Shown here: one piece after another, positions 43,884-54,554 of the stretch
Numbering within the stretch: the first letter of the stretch is position 1
Layout of the letters: each line of letters starts with the position of its first letter
NCBI RefSeq assembly: GCF_910592395.1
Contig: NC_088320.1
Span: 15,126,501-15,190,500 of the forward strand
Direction: 5' to 3'
DNA: 64,000 bases
Source: Lineus longissimus
Lineage: Eukaryota > Nemertea > Pilidiophora > Heteronemertea > Lineidae
Translations under genes and position numbers: made by a program
The notes under the pieces: model-generated
What the model was told of the DNA's origin: nothing
Database searches by the model: none
What the model saw: the letters and a program-made list of their open reading frames with translations, nothing else

Positions 43884-46800
43884 TAGATTCCGGTGCGACG
43901 TGCAACCTAATGGCTGAGTCGACCTTCAAGAAGATCAAGAGAGACAGTGAAGAAGACAGACGAACAGTGCCGTCACTCAGAGGATGTGACACCAAGGTTT
44001 ACACATATGGCTCAACAGAACCACTGGCTATTCTAGGTAAAACCGCACTAAGAATAGAAGTTGCGGAGACAGGCAGCACTGCCTATGTCGAATTCTATGT
44101 AGTACCAGCCAGCCACCAGCCAGTATTGCTCAGCCGATCTGTATGTGTATCGCTTGGTATCCTCAGGGTGGGACCTCCATCAAGTCCCAGGCACAGTGCA
44201 CATTGTAATGATAACGATATTCTATCTAGGCTAAGGTGCAAGTACCCCTCGGTGTTTAAGGGCCTAGGTAAACTGAAGAATTACCAGTTGAAGTTTCATA
44301 TTGATCCAGATGTGAAACCGTCTGTGCAGCACAGACGCATTCCTTTCAATCTGAGAGACAAGGCAAATCAGAAACTAGATGAGTTGCTGAAGTTGGATGT
44401 CATTGAACCAGTAACTGGTCCAACTTCATGGGTGAATCCATTAGTGTCGGTCTTGAAGCCTAATGGTGACCTACGTCTATGCTTGGATATGAGAAGGGCC
44501 AACACCGCAATAAGAAGGGAGAAACACCCCGTGCCTACGGTAGAAGAAAGTTTGTCTGAAATATCAGGGGCCAAAGTTTTCTGTAAACTAGATTTGAACA
44601 GTGCATTTCACCAAGTGGAGTTGCACCCTGACAGCAGGGGCATTACCACTTTTTCAGGCCCAAGCTCGCTGTACAGATACAAGAGGTTGATTTTTGGGGC
44701 CAACATTGCCACAGAAAAGTTTCAACAGTTGATAGCACAGGTGTTGAAGGGTTGTCCGGGAGCCCACAACATACACGACGACATCAGAGTTGTCGCAGAT
44801 GACTATGCGCAGTTGTTTGAGAGAGTCGAGTTGGTGATTCAGCGTTTGGCTGAACATGGGTTGACATTGAATTTTCCAAAGTGTGCTGTTGGTGAGTCCA
44901 TGGACTTCATGGGCCATGTCATGACTAGCAAGGGTTTGAAAGTGAGTGAGCAGAAAGTGTCTGCCATAGTGAAGGCTCCAAAGCTTGAGACCAAAGCTGA
45001 ACTTAGAAGTTTTCTTGGTCTTGCTCAATTCTGCTCGAGATACATGAGAAATTTCTCTGTAATCACTGCTCCACTGTGGGAGCTTACTGGTTGTACAGCA
45101 GAGTGGAAATGGACATCAGTGCATGACAAAGCGTTCAAAGAGACTAAAGATTGTCTAGTTTCAGCACCTTGCATGGCTTACTTCAAGCCAGGGGCTAAAA
45201 CAAGAGTAGTAACGGATGCGGCACCCGTGGGTTTAGGGGCCATTCTCGAACAGCTTCAGCCTGATGGCCACTTCCATCCTGTTCATTACCTGAGCAGGAA
45301 GTTGTCTGATTGTGAAAGTAGGTACTCACAATTTGAGAGAGAAGCCATTGGTGTAAAATGGGCCTGTTCCAAGCTTGCGTTGTATCTCACAGGATCTTCC
45401 TTTGAAATCCTCACCGACCACAAACCTCTACTGAAAGTGTTGGCGCCTAACTCCACACCACCTTCTGCTAGGATAGAACGTTGGCTACTTTACCTCCAAC
45501 AGTTTAATTACACTATAAAGCACATAAAGGGGAGAGACAACTATGCTGATCCACTTAGCAGGTTACCCATTGAGGATAGTGTTGATGTAGTTAGTGATGA
45601 GGCCAGAAGCGAAGACTTCGCGTTCTCTGTAGTAACTGAGAGTCTTCCTGGTGCCATGGGCATAAAGGAAATCGAGACTGAAAGTCTGAAAGACCCAGGT
45701 TTGAAATTGGTAGAGAGGGCTATTTTGACTGAAGACTGGCATGAGTTGAAACATGATCCCATCTACCACATCAGGGATGATTTCTGGGCATATGGTCATG
45801 TGATAATGTGGGGTAGAAAAATCTTCATCTCAGAGAGTCTACGCCCCAAAGTTATCGAACTAGGCCATAGTGGGCATCAAGGCATGGTGAGAATGAAGAA
45901 TAGGCTAAGAGAAAGAGTGTGGTTGCCAGGAATGGATAAGGATGTTGAAACATGTGTAAAACACTGCCTTTTGTGCCAACTGGTGGGTTCAAGGCCCAGG
46001 CCGGTGCCAATTAGGCCTAATGCACTGCCTGAGGGCCCATGGTTTGACATAGCCATAGATCTGTTAGATATCTCCAATGGAGACCATTTGCTTGTAATCA
46101 CTGATTATTATAGTCGATGGCCTGAGATTGTGTTTCTGAAGAAGACAGATGCCACACGTGTGATCAGAGCTCTAGAATCGGTTTTCCTCACCCATGGAAT
46201 TCCTTATTCAGTACGGTCAGACAATGGACCGCCTTTCAAATCACGTGAATTTGAAGCTTTCTTAGACTACCTAGACATTGATCACAGGTGCAGCATACCT
46301 TACTTGCCTCAGAGCAATGGGAACGTCGAACGTGCAAATGAGACTTTGTTGAAAATCATTCGAATAGCGAAGCTTGAAGGGAAAGATTGGCGTAAAGAGG
46401 TTGAGAAATTCCTGTTTGACTATAGGACGACGCCACATACACAGACGGGTGTATCTCCAGCCAGAGCACTAATGGGTAGAGAGTTGAAATGTAGACTTCC
46501 AAAACTGAGGGTTGAGCCAAATAGAGAGGTTACTGAATCAGATTGGCAAGCAAAGTTTAGGGAGCGTGATGCAATCTCCAAACTTAGGCAGAAACAGTAT
46601 GCGGACAGCCGTAGAAACGCTGAAATTTCTGAGTTGAAACCTGGTGACAAAGTGTTGCTCTTAGAAAATTTCCGTAAGAACAAGCTGATGCCTAATTATG
46701 AGGTTGAACCATATGAGATTGTTGAGAAAGTGAGCGGTGCTGTTTTGCTCAAGAATTCAAAAGGTGTAAAATTAAGAGCATTGAACCATGTCAAGAAGTA

Positions 46801-47146
46801 TCACTCAAGCATGTCTGAATCCAGTGTAACAGTGGACACAACTTCTGAGAGTTCTCAAATTCAATCTGGGGAATCTCCTAGAGATTCAAAAATCACTGGT
46901 GAAGTTAGAATACAGGAGCGGCCTGAAGTCTCTGAGACTCAGAGCAGCCCTGAGCTGGTTTTACATGAACCAGATTTGTCTCCTGTTGAGACAACAGTTG
47001 TCACAACCACTGAAACTGTGGACACTTCTGAGATCCCAGTTGCACCTCCTGAAAACTCTCAGCCAGTTGAGCCTGTTGAACCAGTGAGAAGGTCAACTAG
47101 GGTCAGGACTACACATAGTCGATGGAAGGATTATGTGGAGAAGTAA
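43553..47146 (+). CDS. Gypsy-1 Pol polyprotein
   Basis: About 1197 open codons with no ATG at the start, as expected for a frameshift product. Order by residue: zinc knuckle 9-22 (CTKCNKKGHFEACC), protease DSGATC at about 112, reverse transcriptase with LCLDMRR at about 309 and HDDI at about 407 (usual YxDD position), RNase H with TDAAPVGLG at about 554, integrase zinc site at about 769-800 (H-H-C-C), and catalytic core D at about 832, SDNGPP at about 888 and Glu in VERANE at about 925. The tail ends with an Arg-rich segment. No stop or frameshift interrupts it, so activity is possible. It is the only retroelement in the window that looks complete. Confidence 0.93.
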   Translation: MSALENHVCTKCNKKGHFEACCHSKSSGTTTVPAQSNRGRGGHRGRGRGRGGKTRHSVHAVDTNSTADDNKHLAGATSSSDDDEYYVFHASDNRVETFSVKIHQSDIPVVIDSGATCNLMAESTFKKIKRDSEEDRRTVPSLRGCDTKVYTYGSTEPLAILGKTALRIEVAETGSTAYVEFYVVPASHQPVLLSRSVCVSLGILRVGPPSSPRHSAHCNDNDILSRLRCKYPSVFKGLGKLKNYQLKFHIDPDVKPSVQHRRIPFNLRDKANQKLDELLKLDVIEPVTGPTSWVNPLVSVLKPNGDLRLCLDMRRANTAIRREKHPVPTVEESLSEISGAKVFCKLDLNSAFHQVELHPDSRGITTFSGPSSLYRYKRLIFGANIATEKFQQLIAQVLKGCPGAHNIHDDIRVVADDYAQLFERVELVIQRLAEHGLTLNFPKCAVGESMDFMGHVMTSKGLKVSEQKVSAIVKAPKLETKAELRSFLGLAQFCSRYMRNFSVITAPLWELTGCTAEWKWTSVHDKAFKETKDCLVSAPCMAYFKPGAKTRVVTDAAPVGLGAILEQLQPDGHFHPVHYLSRKLSDCESRYSQFEREAIGVKWACSKLALYLTGSSFEILTDHKPLLKVLAPNSTPPSARIERWLLYLQQFNYTIKHIKGRDNYADPLSRLPIEDSVDVVSDEARSEDFAFSVVTESLPGAMGIKEIETESLKDPGLKLVERAILTEDWHELKHDPIYHIRDDFWAYGHVIMWGRKIFISESLRPKVIELGHSGHQGMVRMKNRLRERVWLPGMDKDVETCVKHCLLCQLVGSRPRPVPIRPNALPEGPWFDIAIDLLDISNGDHLLVITDYYSRWPEIVFLKKTDATRVIRALESVFLTHGIPYSVRSDNGPPFKSREFEAFLDYLDIDHRCSIPYLPQSNGNVERANETLLKIIRIAKLEGKDWRKEVEKFLFDYRTTPHTQTGVSPARALMGRELKCRLPKLRVEPNREVTESDWQAKFRERDAISKLRQKQYADSRRNAEISELKPGDKVLLLENFRKNKLMPNYEVEPYEIVEKVSGAVLLKNSKGVKLRALNHVKKYHSSMSESSVTVDTTSESSQIQSGESPRDSKITGEVRIQERPEVSETQSSPELVLHEPDLSPVETTVVTTTETVDTSEIPVAPPENSQPVEPVEPVRRSTRVRTTHSRWKDYVEK

Positions 47147-47485
47147 TTTCATACAACTTGTAGATTTTTCTGCATTTTTGGCCATGATTGTGATTTTAAG
47201 ATACAGTACTGTAAGGTTAACCAAGTTTTCAGGACATGTTTTTCCTGTGTGTTTTTTTTTGTAAATTGTATGTTCTAAGCAAGTGTGTTTAGTCAAAACC
47301 TAAATTTGAATATTGATTATTCCAGTTATAGTCAGTTTCTGTTAGTAATTTTGGGACAATTTCAATATGCCTAGTCGGTGTTTGTGAAGACAAAGTTTGC
47401 CTTGTCTTCAGGTGTTTCGTTTTCAAATATTTTCCAGTTGAAAAGTTTATAAGAGAGATGAGTTAAAACTTGTCCAGTTTTATAC

Positions 47486-47498
47486 TAAGCTTGGGGGA
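47486..47498 (+). other. Polypurine tract of Gypsy-1
   Basis: CTAAGCTTGGGGGA lies immediately before the 3' LTR, the position used to prime plus-strand DNA. Confidence 0.65.
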
Positions 47499-47677
47499 TG
47501 TGGTGATATTTGAATCTCCCGCCAATTTGTAACTGAGTTCATGTCACGCATGCGCAGAAGCTATGTAAGCACTTCCGGAAAAGATGGAGTCGTAAATAAA
47601 GTAATTCATTTCATTTATTATGGAAATCAATCGTCATCGCCTTCAATCGAGCATCTCACGATAAAAGCAACACGACA
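47499..47677 (+). repeat. 3' LTR of Gypsy-1
   Basis: 179 bp, two differences from the 5' LTR, followed by the ATGGT target duplication. Confidence 0.95.
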
Positions 47678-48892
47678 ATGGTTAGATTCAGGAAAGGTTC
47701 CATTGGATTGGCGTGTGACATAGAGGGGATGTACCACCAAGTGGGGGTGGACAAAGACTACAGAAATATACTTAGATTCCTATGGTGGGACAAGGGTGAC
47801 CTAACCACGCAACCCACTGAGTACCGGATGGCAGCGCAGTTATTTGGAGGAGCATCATCTCCGTCGTGTGCTAAATTTGCTCTCCGGACAGCAGCAGACG
47901 AATTTGAGTCCAAGCATGGCAAACTTGCAGCTGACTTTGTTAGAGACGACTTTTATGTTGCTGATGGTGTCACGTCTCTGGATTCAGTTGAAGATACCCT
48001 TGAACTTGTGACAAACTCAATCAAACTCTGTGGTGAACGCGGATTTCGTTTACATAAGTTTGTCTCCAATGACAGATGGGTCCTTGACGCTGTCCCAACA
48101 TCAGAAAGAGGGAAGAACATCCAGCACCTAGATCTAAGACAAGATGAGCTCCCTTTAGAGAGAACGCTGGGAATGGAGTGGCATGTGAAGTCCGATTGCT
48201 TCCGATTCTCTGTTAATCTCAAGGATAAGCCTTTAACCAGTAGAGGCATACTGTCCACCGTATCATCAATATTTGACCCCCTTGGCCTGGTGTCCCCGGT
48301 TCTCCTTCAAGGAAAGATGATTCTGCAAGATCTGTGCCACCAGAAAGCAGACTGGGATGACCCAATTCCCGATAAAATCCGAATGAGATGGGGAAAATGG
48401 AGAATGGAACTGATGACCCTCAAAGAGCTGCAGATTCCAAGATGCTTGAAGTCCATGAATTTCGGAACCATTCAGAAGGCAGAACTTCACAGCTTTGCTG
48501 ATGCAAGTGAATACGCTTACGGACAATGCAGTTACCTGAAGTTGGTGGATGAAAGTGGACAAGTTGAAACTGCATTGGTGATGTCCAAGGCCAGAGTTGC
48601 ACCAGTAAAGGTTGTGATGATACCAAGATTGGAGTTGACGGCGGCTGTTACATGTGTGAAGGTCGGAACGTTCCTGAATAGGGAGTTGAAGATTGAAGAC
48701 CTCGAATTGCGTTACTACACTGACAGTACTGTTGTCCTGGGATACATTTCTAACGAGACCAAGAAATTCCATATCTTCGTCGCGAACAGAACTCAACATA
48801 TCAGAGATGTGTCATCACCCCAGCAGTGGAGCCATGTAAACACTACAGAAAACCCAGCCGACATAGCGTCTAGAGGGTCAGATGCCAAATAA
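47678..48892 (+). pseudogene. Pao-2 pol, rest of RT and RNase H
   Basis: An open 404-residue stretch. Motifs are ACDIEGMYHQVGV and LRFLWW (RT), FVRDDFYVADG (the RT active-site box, here RDDFYVAD), FDPLGLVSPV and IPRLELTAAV (connection), YYTDSTVVLGYI and NPADIASRG (RNase H). It continues directly from the 42.5 kb fragment once Gypsy-1 is set aside. It ends at two closely spaced stops (48890, 48928), after which the integrase part follows. Confidence 0.9.
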
Positions 48893-48943
48893 CTGATCAA
48901 CAAGAAACTCTGGTAGCAGGGCCCAGCCTTTTTTCAAAGAGAC

Positions 48944-50162
48944 GTGATCCCAGAGCCCACACTACAATATATCCCCATCCCTCTGGATGACAGGGACCCG
49001 GAGATAAAAGGATCGGCTACTGTCCTCAGAACCACTGTGACAGAAAAGACCACTGACAAGATGGCAGACCGATTTCATCACCTTTTGTCATGGTCTAGAC
49101 TAAAACGAGCTGTAGCACTTTGCCAAAAGTACATTCAACGACTCAAGGACAAAACTAACCATCCTCACCCTGGGGAGACAGTCGGAAAGGGCGGACTTTC
49201 CATTTCAGTTGATGACATGACTAGGGCAGAGACCACAATTCTGCGAATTGTACAACAAGAAGCTTTCCAGGAAGATGGTACTAATCTGCGACCCTTGGAT
49301 CCCATCAGAAATGAACAGTCATGTGTGTGGGAGGACCTGTCTCAAAGGGAAACCTCAGCGAGAACTTCAAGCACCCTATTTTGGTACCCAGACATGGCCA
49401 TGTAACCAAGTTAATCATTGGGCATTTTCACCACTTAGTAGGTCATGCTGGTCGAAGCATGACTTTGAACAAGATACGACAGGCCGGGTACAGAGGAGCG
49501 GTGACTGGGTACATAATGAAGTGTATCACCTGCAGACGTCTGAGAGGAAACCCTGTAGGACGAAAAATGGCTGACCTCCCCAAGGAGCGATTGGAAGCAG
49601 TACCTGTATTCAAGTACAGCGGTGTTGATTATTTTGGACCGTTCATTGTAAGGGAAAGAAGAAGTGACATAAAAAGATGGGGAGTGCTGTTTACCTGTTT
49701 GAGTTCCCGAGCAATTCACATTGAGACTGCCAATTCCCTTGACACAGAATCGTTTATGAATGCCTATCGGCGCTTCACATGTAGGAGAGGTCCAATCAGA
49801 GAACTAAGGTGTGATCAAGGAACCAACTTTGTGGGAGGCAGAAATGAATTGACAGCAGCAGTTAAGGAGATTGACCAAGAGAAGATTGCAGGGAAACTCC
49901 TCAAAGATGGGTGCGACAGGGTGTCAATTGAACCCAACCGTGTAGCTGATGCCTCACATTTCGGGGGAGTCTGGGAGAGGATGATTCTTACTGTGAGAAG
50001 TGCCTTGACCACTCTGTTGTTGCAGCACGGGCAACATTTGGATGACGAATTGTTGAGTACTGTTATGACAGAAGTGGAGTGTATCGTGAACAGTCGACCA
50101 CTGACCTTTATTGACACAACATCTCCTGACAGTCCCGAGCCATTATCCCCAAGCCAATTACT
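48944..50162 (+). pseudogene. Pao-2 integrase
   Basis: Two overlapping frames (48944-49405 and 49321-50162). An upstream linker is followed by the zinc-binding site HHLVGHAGRSMT...CITCRRL at about 49420-49540, then the catalytic core with SGVDYFGPF, RCDQGTNFVGG and HFGGVWERM. This is the D-D-E layout of Pao integrases, with the Glu in WER. A frame change lies near 49360. The sequence stops at 50162 where Gypsy-2 starts, and its continuation lies at 54163. Confidence 0.9.
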
Positions 50163-50291
50163 TGTTACAGTATGTCACTGTAAGGTGGTGACACCTGGCC
50201 TAAGCTCTTGGTACTACTTTCATCATGGCTGAATAAACAAGTTTAAGTTTGTGAACCCGACTTATCCTTCGTTATAACCAACATTAAAACA
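50163..50291 (+). repeat. 5' LTR of Gypsy-2
   Basis: 129 bp. A TGG-starting primer-binding candidate (TGGTGACAGCTTAAGG) follows at 50292. Contains GAATAAACAAG, a possible poly(A) signal. Confidence 0.92.
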
Positions 50292-50483
50292 TGGTGACAG
50301 CTTAAGGGCTCCATGAAAGAAAGAAGAAAGTACCCGAGTCACCTCCGATACAGGTCAAAGTGATAGTAAAGGCAGTAAAACCGAGAATTCGATGAGTCAA
50401 AGTGACATTGTCAATAGTGTGAAAGCATGTGCTTTTAGTGTATATGCACGGGTGTATAGCTGCATGTATAATGAACACTGAAG

Positions 50484-51512
50484 ATGCTAGGTGGTGAACC
50501 AGACATGCCGGACATTCGTCCCGCAGCGGTTGCTGCAGTGCCTGCACCCCTGGCCCAGAGCTTTCTACCGATACAACCACCCGCTCCAATTGACTTATCT
50601 GATGAAGCTAATGCTCTTGAAGGGTGGAAGTTGTGGTTGCAACTATGGGAAAACTATGCCATTGTTGCTGATTTGGAAAGAAGGGACGAGGCCTACAGAG
50701 TTGCATTGTTTAAGAGTGCGCTTGGAACGCAGGGTCTCAAGATCCTGAACGGCTTCACATTTGATGCAGCTGCTGGCGAGTCGAGCAAAAGTTTGAAGGA
50801 CATTGTCAAAAAGCTCAATGATCACATCATTGGAACGGTAAACGAGATGTATGAGAGATTCAAGTTCAATTCACATAACCAAGAGTCTGGCGAACGATTT
50901 GATACGTATCTTAGTGCTCTGAGAGAGTTGGTAAAGACTTGTAATTTCGAAAATCTGGAGGAGTCACTGATTCGTGACCGAATTGTGATTGGCATCCGAG
51001 ATCAGAACACTCGTCGAAAGTTATTGCAGGAACGTAAGTTGTCGTTACAAAAGAGTATTGACATTTGCAAGTCCGCTGAGTTAGCACAGACTCAACTCAA
51101 AGTTATCGGTTCTTCTGGGACTGAAGATGTAAAAAATGTGTCGTCACGATTCAAATCGAAACCAAAGTCGAGAGGAGGCGATACTCCAATGCCAAAGAAA
51201 TACGAGCATAGTGCATCGAATCACCACACGTCGAAATCGTTGATAGACTGTCGATTTTGTGGACGGAAGCATGCTAAAGACCGTCAGGAGTGTCCCACAA
51301 ATGGACAGAAATTCCACAAATGTGGTGGTTTGAATCATTTCAAGTTAAAATGCAGGTCAAGAAGTGTACATGCGGTGGGCTACACCGATTCTGAGTATGA
51401 CTCTGACGATGAGCCTGATGTGATTGGGTGTGTGCATCTTGCAGAGATAAACCAAGTTTGCAATAATGACAACAAGGAGATTTACGCAGAAATGATGCGA
51501 AGAAGCGAGTGA
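50484..51512 (+). CDS. Gypsy-2 Gag
   Basis: A 342-residue open frame. The body contains WKLWLQLWENYAIV and RFDTYLSALRELVKTCNF, typical of Gypsy Gag. At about residues 256-272 a zinc knuckle begins CRFCGRKHAKDRQEC. A second one at about 276-290 has lost its first Cys (HKCGGLNHFKLKC). An acidic tail ends the frame. The protease starts in the -1 frame at about 51509, overlapping the last codons. The frame is intact although pol is not. Confidence 0.88.
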   Translation: MLGGEPDMPDIRPAAVAAVPAPLAQSFLPIQPPAPIDLSDEANALEGWKLWLQLWENYAIVADLERRDEAYRVALFKSALGTQGLKILNGFTFDAAAGESSKSLKDIVKKLNDHIIGTVNEMYERFKFNSHNQESGERFDTYLSALRELVKTCNFENLEESLIRDRIVIGIRDQNTRRKLLQERKLSLQKSIDICKSAELAQTQLKVIGSSGTEDVKNVSSRFKSKPKSRGGDTPMPKKYEHSASNHHTSKSLIDCRFCGRKHAKDRQECPTNGQKFHKCGGLNHFKLKCRSRSVHAVGYTDSEYDSDDEPDVIGCVHLAEINQVCNNDNKEIYAEMMRRSE

Positions 51513-53251
51513 AATTTCAATTGGACAGTGGAGCTGCTGTGAACATATTACCCGCTAAACATGTCAATAGTTCGATCAAGTTGCAAAAGTGCAGCAAAGT
51601 TCTGCAAATGTGGAACGGAGCGCAGAATCCATGTCCGTAATCCTAAAAATAGGAAACTGTACTCCATTGAGTTTGTCATCGTGAAAGAGGACTTTGTGCC
51701 CCTTCTTGGTCTTACTGCTGTCGAGCACATGAAACTCATTGTCGTAAATCAGGACAATTTCAAGCGTGTAAACACAGCAAAGGCTCTTAACGATCCGGTA
51801 TTGGAAGGCTATGCTGATGTGTTCGACAGGACTAAGATTGGACAGTTTCCTGGAGAGGTTCATCTGAACATTGACGATTCCATTCAACCAGTCGTACGTC
51901 CACCGCGGAGTGAACCGATAGCCTTACGGGAGAGATTCAAAAAGAAACTCGATGAGCTGGTAGAAAAGGATGTGCTAGCAACTGTTGAGACACCTACCGA
52001 TTGGGTGAACCAATATGTCATTGCTGAAAAGCCAAATGGTGACATCAGGTTGTGCATAGATTCTGGTCCATTGAACAAAGCATTGCGACGTGAGCATTAT
52101 CAGCTACCCATAATAGATGATGTCCTACCGGAGCTCATGAATGCGAAAGTGTTTACGAAACTAGACTTAGCTAATGGGTACTGGCACTGTGTTCTCGACG
52201 AAGAAAGTAGCTACCTTACTACAATGCAAACCCGTTATGGCAGATATCGTTGGAAACGATTACCGTTTGGTTTGTGTGTGTCTAGTGAAATCTTTCAACG
52301 TCGATTTATACAAATCCTGAGTGGTCTGACAGGAGTGTTGTGCATAGCAGATTACGTCTTCGGTATGGTGTTGGGGGTACTTATCAAGAGGCATGTGTAG
52401 ACCATGATAAGAACATTCGCTGCTTACTTCAACGAGGACGTGAAAACGGTGTAATATTCAACTTGGATAAGGTTGAGCTACGTGAACCAAAAATAGGGTT
52501 CTCAGGACACATTCTGTCAGCGAAGGAACTCATGGCTGATCCTCGCAAGATTGAGGCTGTGAAAGATATGCCTAAACCTACTGATCGTGCTGGTATTCAG
52601 CGATTTATCAGATTCATTCAGTACCTGGCAAAATTCTTGCCTAGACTATCAGAAACATTGACGCTACTGCGAAAGCTAATGAATTCCGAAGAAGAATACA
52701 AGTGAACTAACGTGCATGATGCTGCTTTTGCTGAGGCAAAGACTCTTGCGACAGCGTATTATGACCCGAAGTTACCACTGACAATACAATGTGATGCGAG
52801 TCAGAGTGGATTTGGGACGTCCCTCTTGCAAAAAGGTCACCCGATCTACTACGCAAGTCGCGGACTTACGCCAACGGAGTGCAGGTATGCTCAGATAGAA
52901 AAAGAGATGCTTGCAGTGTGCTTTTCATTGGAACGATTTCATCATTACACGTATGGTAGACATACCACGGCGATTTCAGATCACAAGCCATTTGAATCGA
53001 TTCTAAAGAAACCGCTCGTGTGCGCGCCAAAACGATTGCAAGGCATGCCGATGAGAATACAGCAATATGACATTGAAATAGTGTATGAAAAAGGCACAAG
53101 AATGTATGTAGCGGATACACTGTCGCGCGCTTATCTGCCAAATGAAGACCAACAACCTGAATACGAAGCTGTGAACGCCACAAAAACGCTTCCTATTCGT
53201 GAGGAAAGACTAGACGAGTTGCGCAATGAAACAGTCAAGGATGATTACTGA
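51509..53251 (+). pseudogene. Gypsy-2 protease, RT and RNase H, broken
   Basis: The protease motif QLDSGAAVNILP is at 51518. Frames then change near 51620. RT runs over 51860-52700 with LCIDSGPLNKAL and FTKLDLANGYWH. The usual active-site box is altered (CIADYVFG, losing one Asp), and a frameshift follows at about 52360. A stop at 52703 separates the RNase H part (52712-53251; IQCDASQSGFG, YAQIEKEMLAV, SDHKPFESI). Three breaks plus a catalytic change make it inactive. Confidence 0.88.
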
Positions 53252-53753
53252 AAATTTTGAAAGAAACTGTAATCAAAGGATGGCCTACTAGCATCCGAGC
53301 TGTTCCTCAAAAGGATTAGACACTACTTCTCCATCCGAGATGAGATTTCTACTGAAGGTGATCTTGTTTTCCGTGGATTGATAGTGATTGTACCAGCGAG
53401 TATGCAGAAGACAATGTGTAGTCTAGTTGACTCATCTCACATTGGTATTGACGGCTGCATTGGTAGAGCCCGCGAAGCTCTTTACTGGCCGGGGAGATCG
53501 AATACTGAGGCGTAATCGTGTACATCTGAAGAAAACGGAGGAAAATCCACCACCAGTGGAACAATCCGTGGAACTATCACAACCAGACATGCCAGAGACA
53601 GAGGACAATCCTACCATGGACAATCATAGCGATGAGATTCAGAACAATCAGGAGTTGGTTAGTGTAGAATCACATGCGCCTGGTACCGAGCCAGAAATCC
53701 GTACAACCAGATCTGGAAGAATTGTACGTAAACCCAAAAGATACGAGGAGTAA
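53252..53753 (+). pseudogene. Gypsy-2 integrase ends with core deleted
   Basis: From 53260 to about 53490 the diverged start of an integrase is readable, ending with the zinc-site segment HIGIDGCIGRAREALYWPG. The next readable sequence (from about 53500) is the C-terminal tail of pol (RRNRVHLKKTEENPPP ... RSGRIVRKPKRYEE). The catalytic core of about 200 residues is absent, so an internal deletion joined the two ends. Confidence 0.8.
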
Positions 53754-54032
53754 CATATTTGTGAATAGTTATGGAAATGAAGTGCTGGTAACCTCTCTTT
53801 CCAGTCTTGTTACTAATCCAAATGCCTGTGAAATTGTGGGTCATAAAAGTTCTTGGAGGTATCAGTTACAGTTCAGTTATATTGTTGCATTTAGACAAGT
53901 TTTATGGTAACTTGGTGTTGGACAGTTTAATTGTTTGGTGCATTAAACAAGTTTTGTGGTAACTTGGTGTTCGACAGTTTAATTGTGAGTGGACAGTATT
54001 ATTGTCAGAACAGTCATCTAAAGGAAAGAGGA

Positions 54033-54162
54033 TGTTACAGTATGTCACTGTAAGGTGGTGACACCTGGCCTAAGCTCTTGATACTACTTTCATCATGGCT
54101 GAATAAACAAGTTTAAGTTTGTGAACCCGACTTTATCCTTCGTTATAAACAACATTAAAACA
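54033..54162 (+). repeat. 3' LTR of Gypsy-2
   Basis: 130 bp, preceded by the purine tract AAAGGAAAGAGGA (54020-54032). Differs from the 5' copy by a few substitutions and one inserted T. Confidence 0.92.
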
Positions 54163-54554
54163 TTATTGACTCTCAAATCTTCTGTTGTACAACCCTTACC
54201 TGGTAACTTTGTGAAGCAAGATATGTATTGTCGCAAACGTTGGAGAAAGGTCCAATACATTGCGAACTTGTTTTTGAAACGATGGCGAACAGAATTCTTC
54301 CAGGCGTACAAGCCAGAAAGAAATGGGACAAGCCCAAAAGAAACGTGTGTGAAAATGATGTTGTGTTTGTAGTGGACGGCAGTCTGCCCAGATGTTCCTG
54401 GCCTCTTGCAAAGGTCACCAAGGTGTATCCTAGTGATGATGGGTTGGTGAGGAGCGTTCAAGTCCGCGTTGGCAGGACTAAGTCTACCTTGGAGCGTCCA
54501 GTCCACAAGCTTGTCTATTTGTTGGCACCGGAGAGTGATGACGGGAAGGAGTAA
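54163..54554 (+). pseudogene. Pao-2 C-terminal DUF5641-like domain
   Basis: Continues the integrase from 50162: RKRWRKVQYIANLFLKRWRTEF in one frame, then after a change at about 54330 the domain core NDVVFVVDG, RCSWPLAKV and DDGLVRSVQVR, ending at 54554. It matches the corresponding parts of BEL-1 and Pao-3. Confidence 0.85.

Larger units (their letters stand above)
42518..47677 (+). mobile_element. Gypsy-1: near-intact Gypsy retrotransposon
   Basis: A 5160 bp element with 179 bp LTRs that differ at two sites, flanked by ATGGT at 42513-42517 and 47678-47682. Both LTRs start TGTGGTGAT and end CACGACA. It carries a gag frame (42903-43883) and a long pol frame (about 43553-47146) in the -1 frame relative to gag. 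A primer-binding site lies just after the left LTR and a purine tract just before the right LTR. Domain order protease-RT-RNase H-integrase is that of Ty3/Gypsy; the motif wording resembles the Mag/SURL branch. It is a recent arrival compared with its Pao host. Confidence 0.95.
50163..54162 (+). mobile_element. Gypsy-2: defective Gypsy retrotransposon
   Basis: LTRs at 50163-50291 and 54033-54162 start TGTTACAGTATGTCACTG and end TTAAAACA. Flanks TTACT (50158-50162) and TTATT (54163-54167) are a target duplication with one change. The gag frame is open; pol is broken by frameshifts and a stop, and most of the integrase is gone. It is not autonomous and is older than Gypsy-1 judging by gene decay, although the LTRs still differ at only a few positions. 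Confidence 0.92.
42085..54554 (+). mobile_element. Old Pao element (Pao-2) split by two Gypsy elements
   Basis: Pao pol pieces lie at 42085-42512, 47678-50162 and 54163-54554, all plus strand and in the right order. The gaps between them are exactly two complete Gypsy insertions with LTRs and target duplications. Internal stops (for example at 48890 and 48928) and frame changes (about 49360 and 54330) show that the host element was already decaying. Its own LTRs, gag and protease were not found. Sequence before 42085 is unrelated or too diverged. Confidence 0.85.

Noticed and set aside
48266-48799. 177-residue minus-strand ORF
   Set aside because: Antisense to Pao-2 RNase H, which shows the full family pattern on the plus strand.
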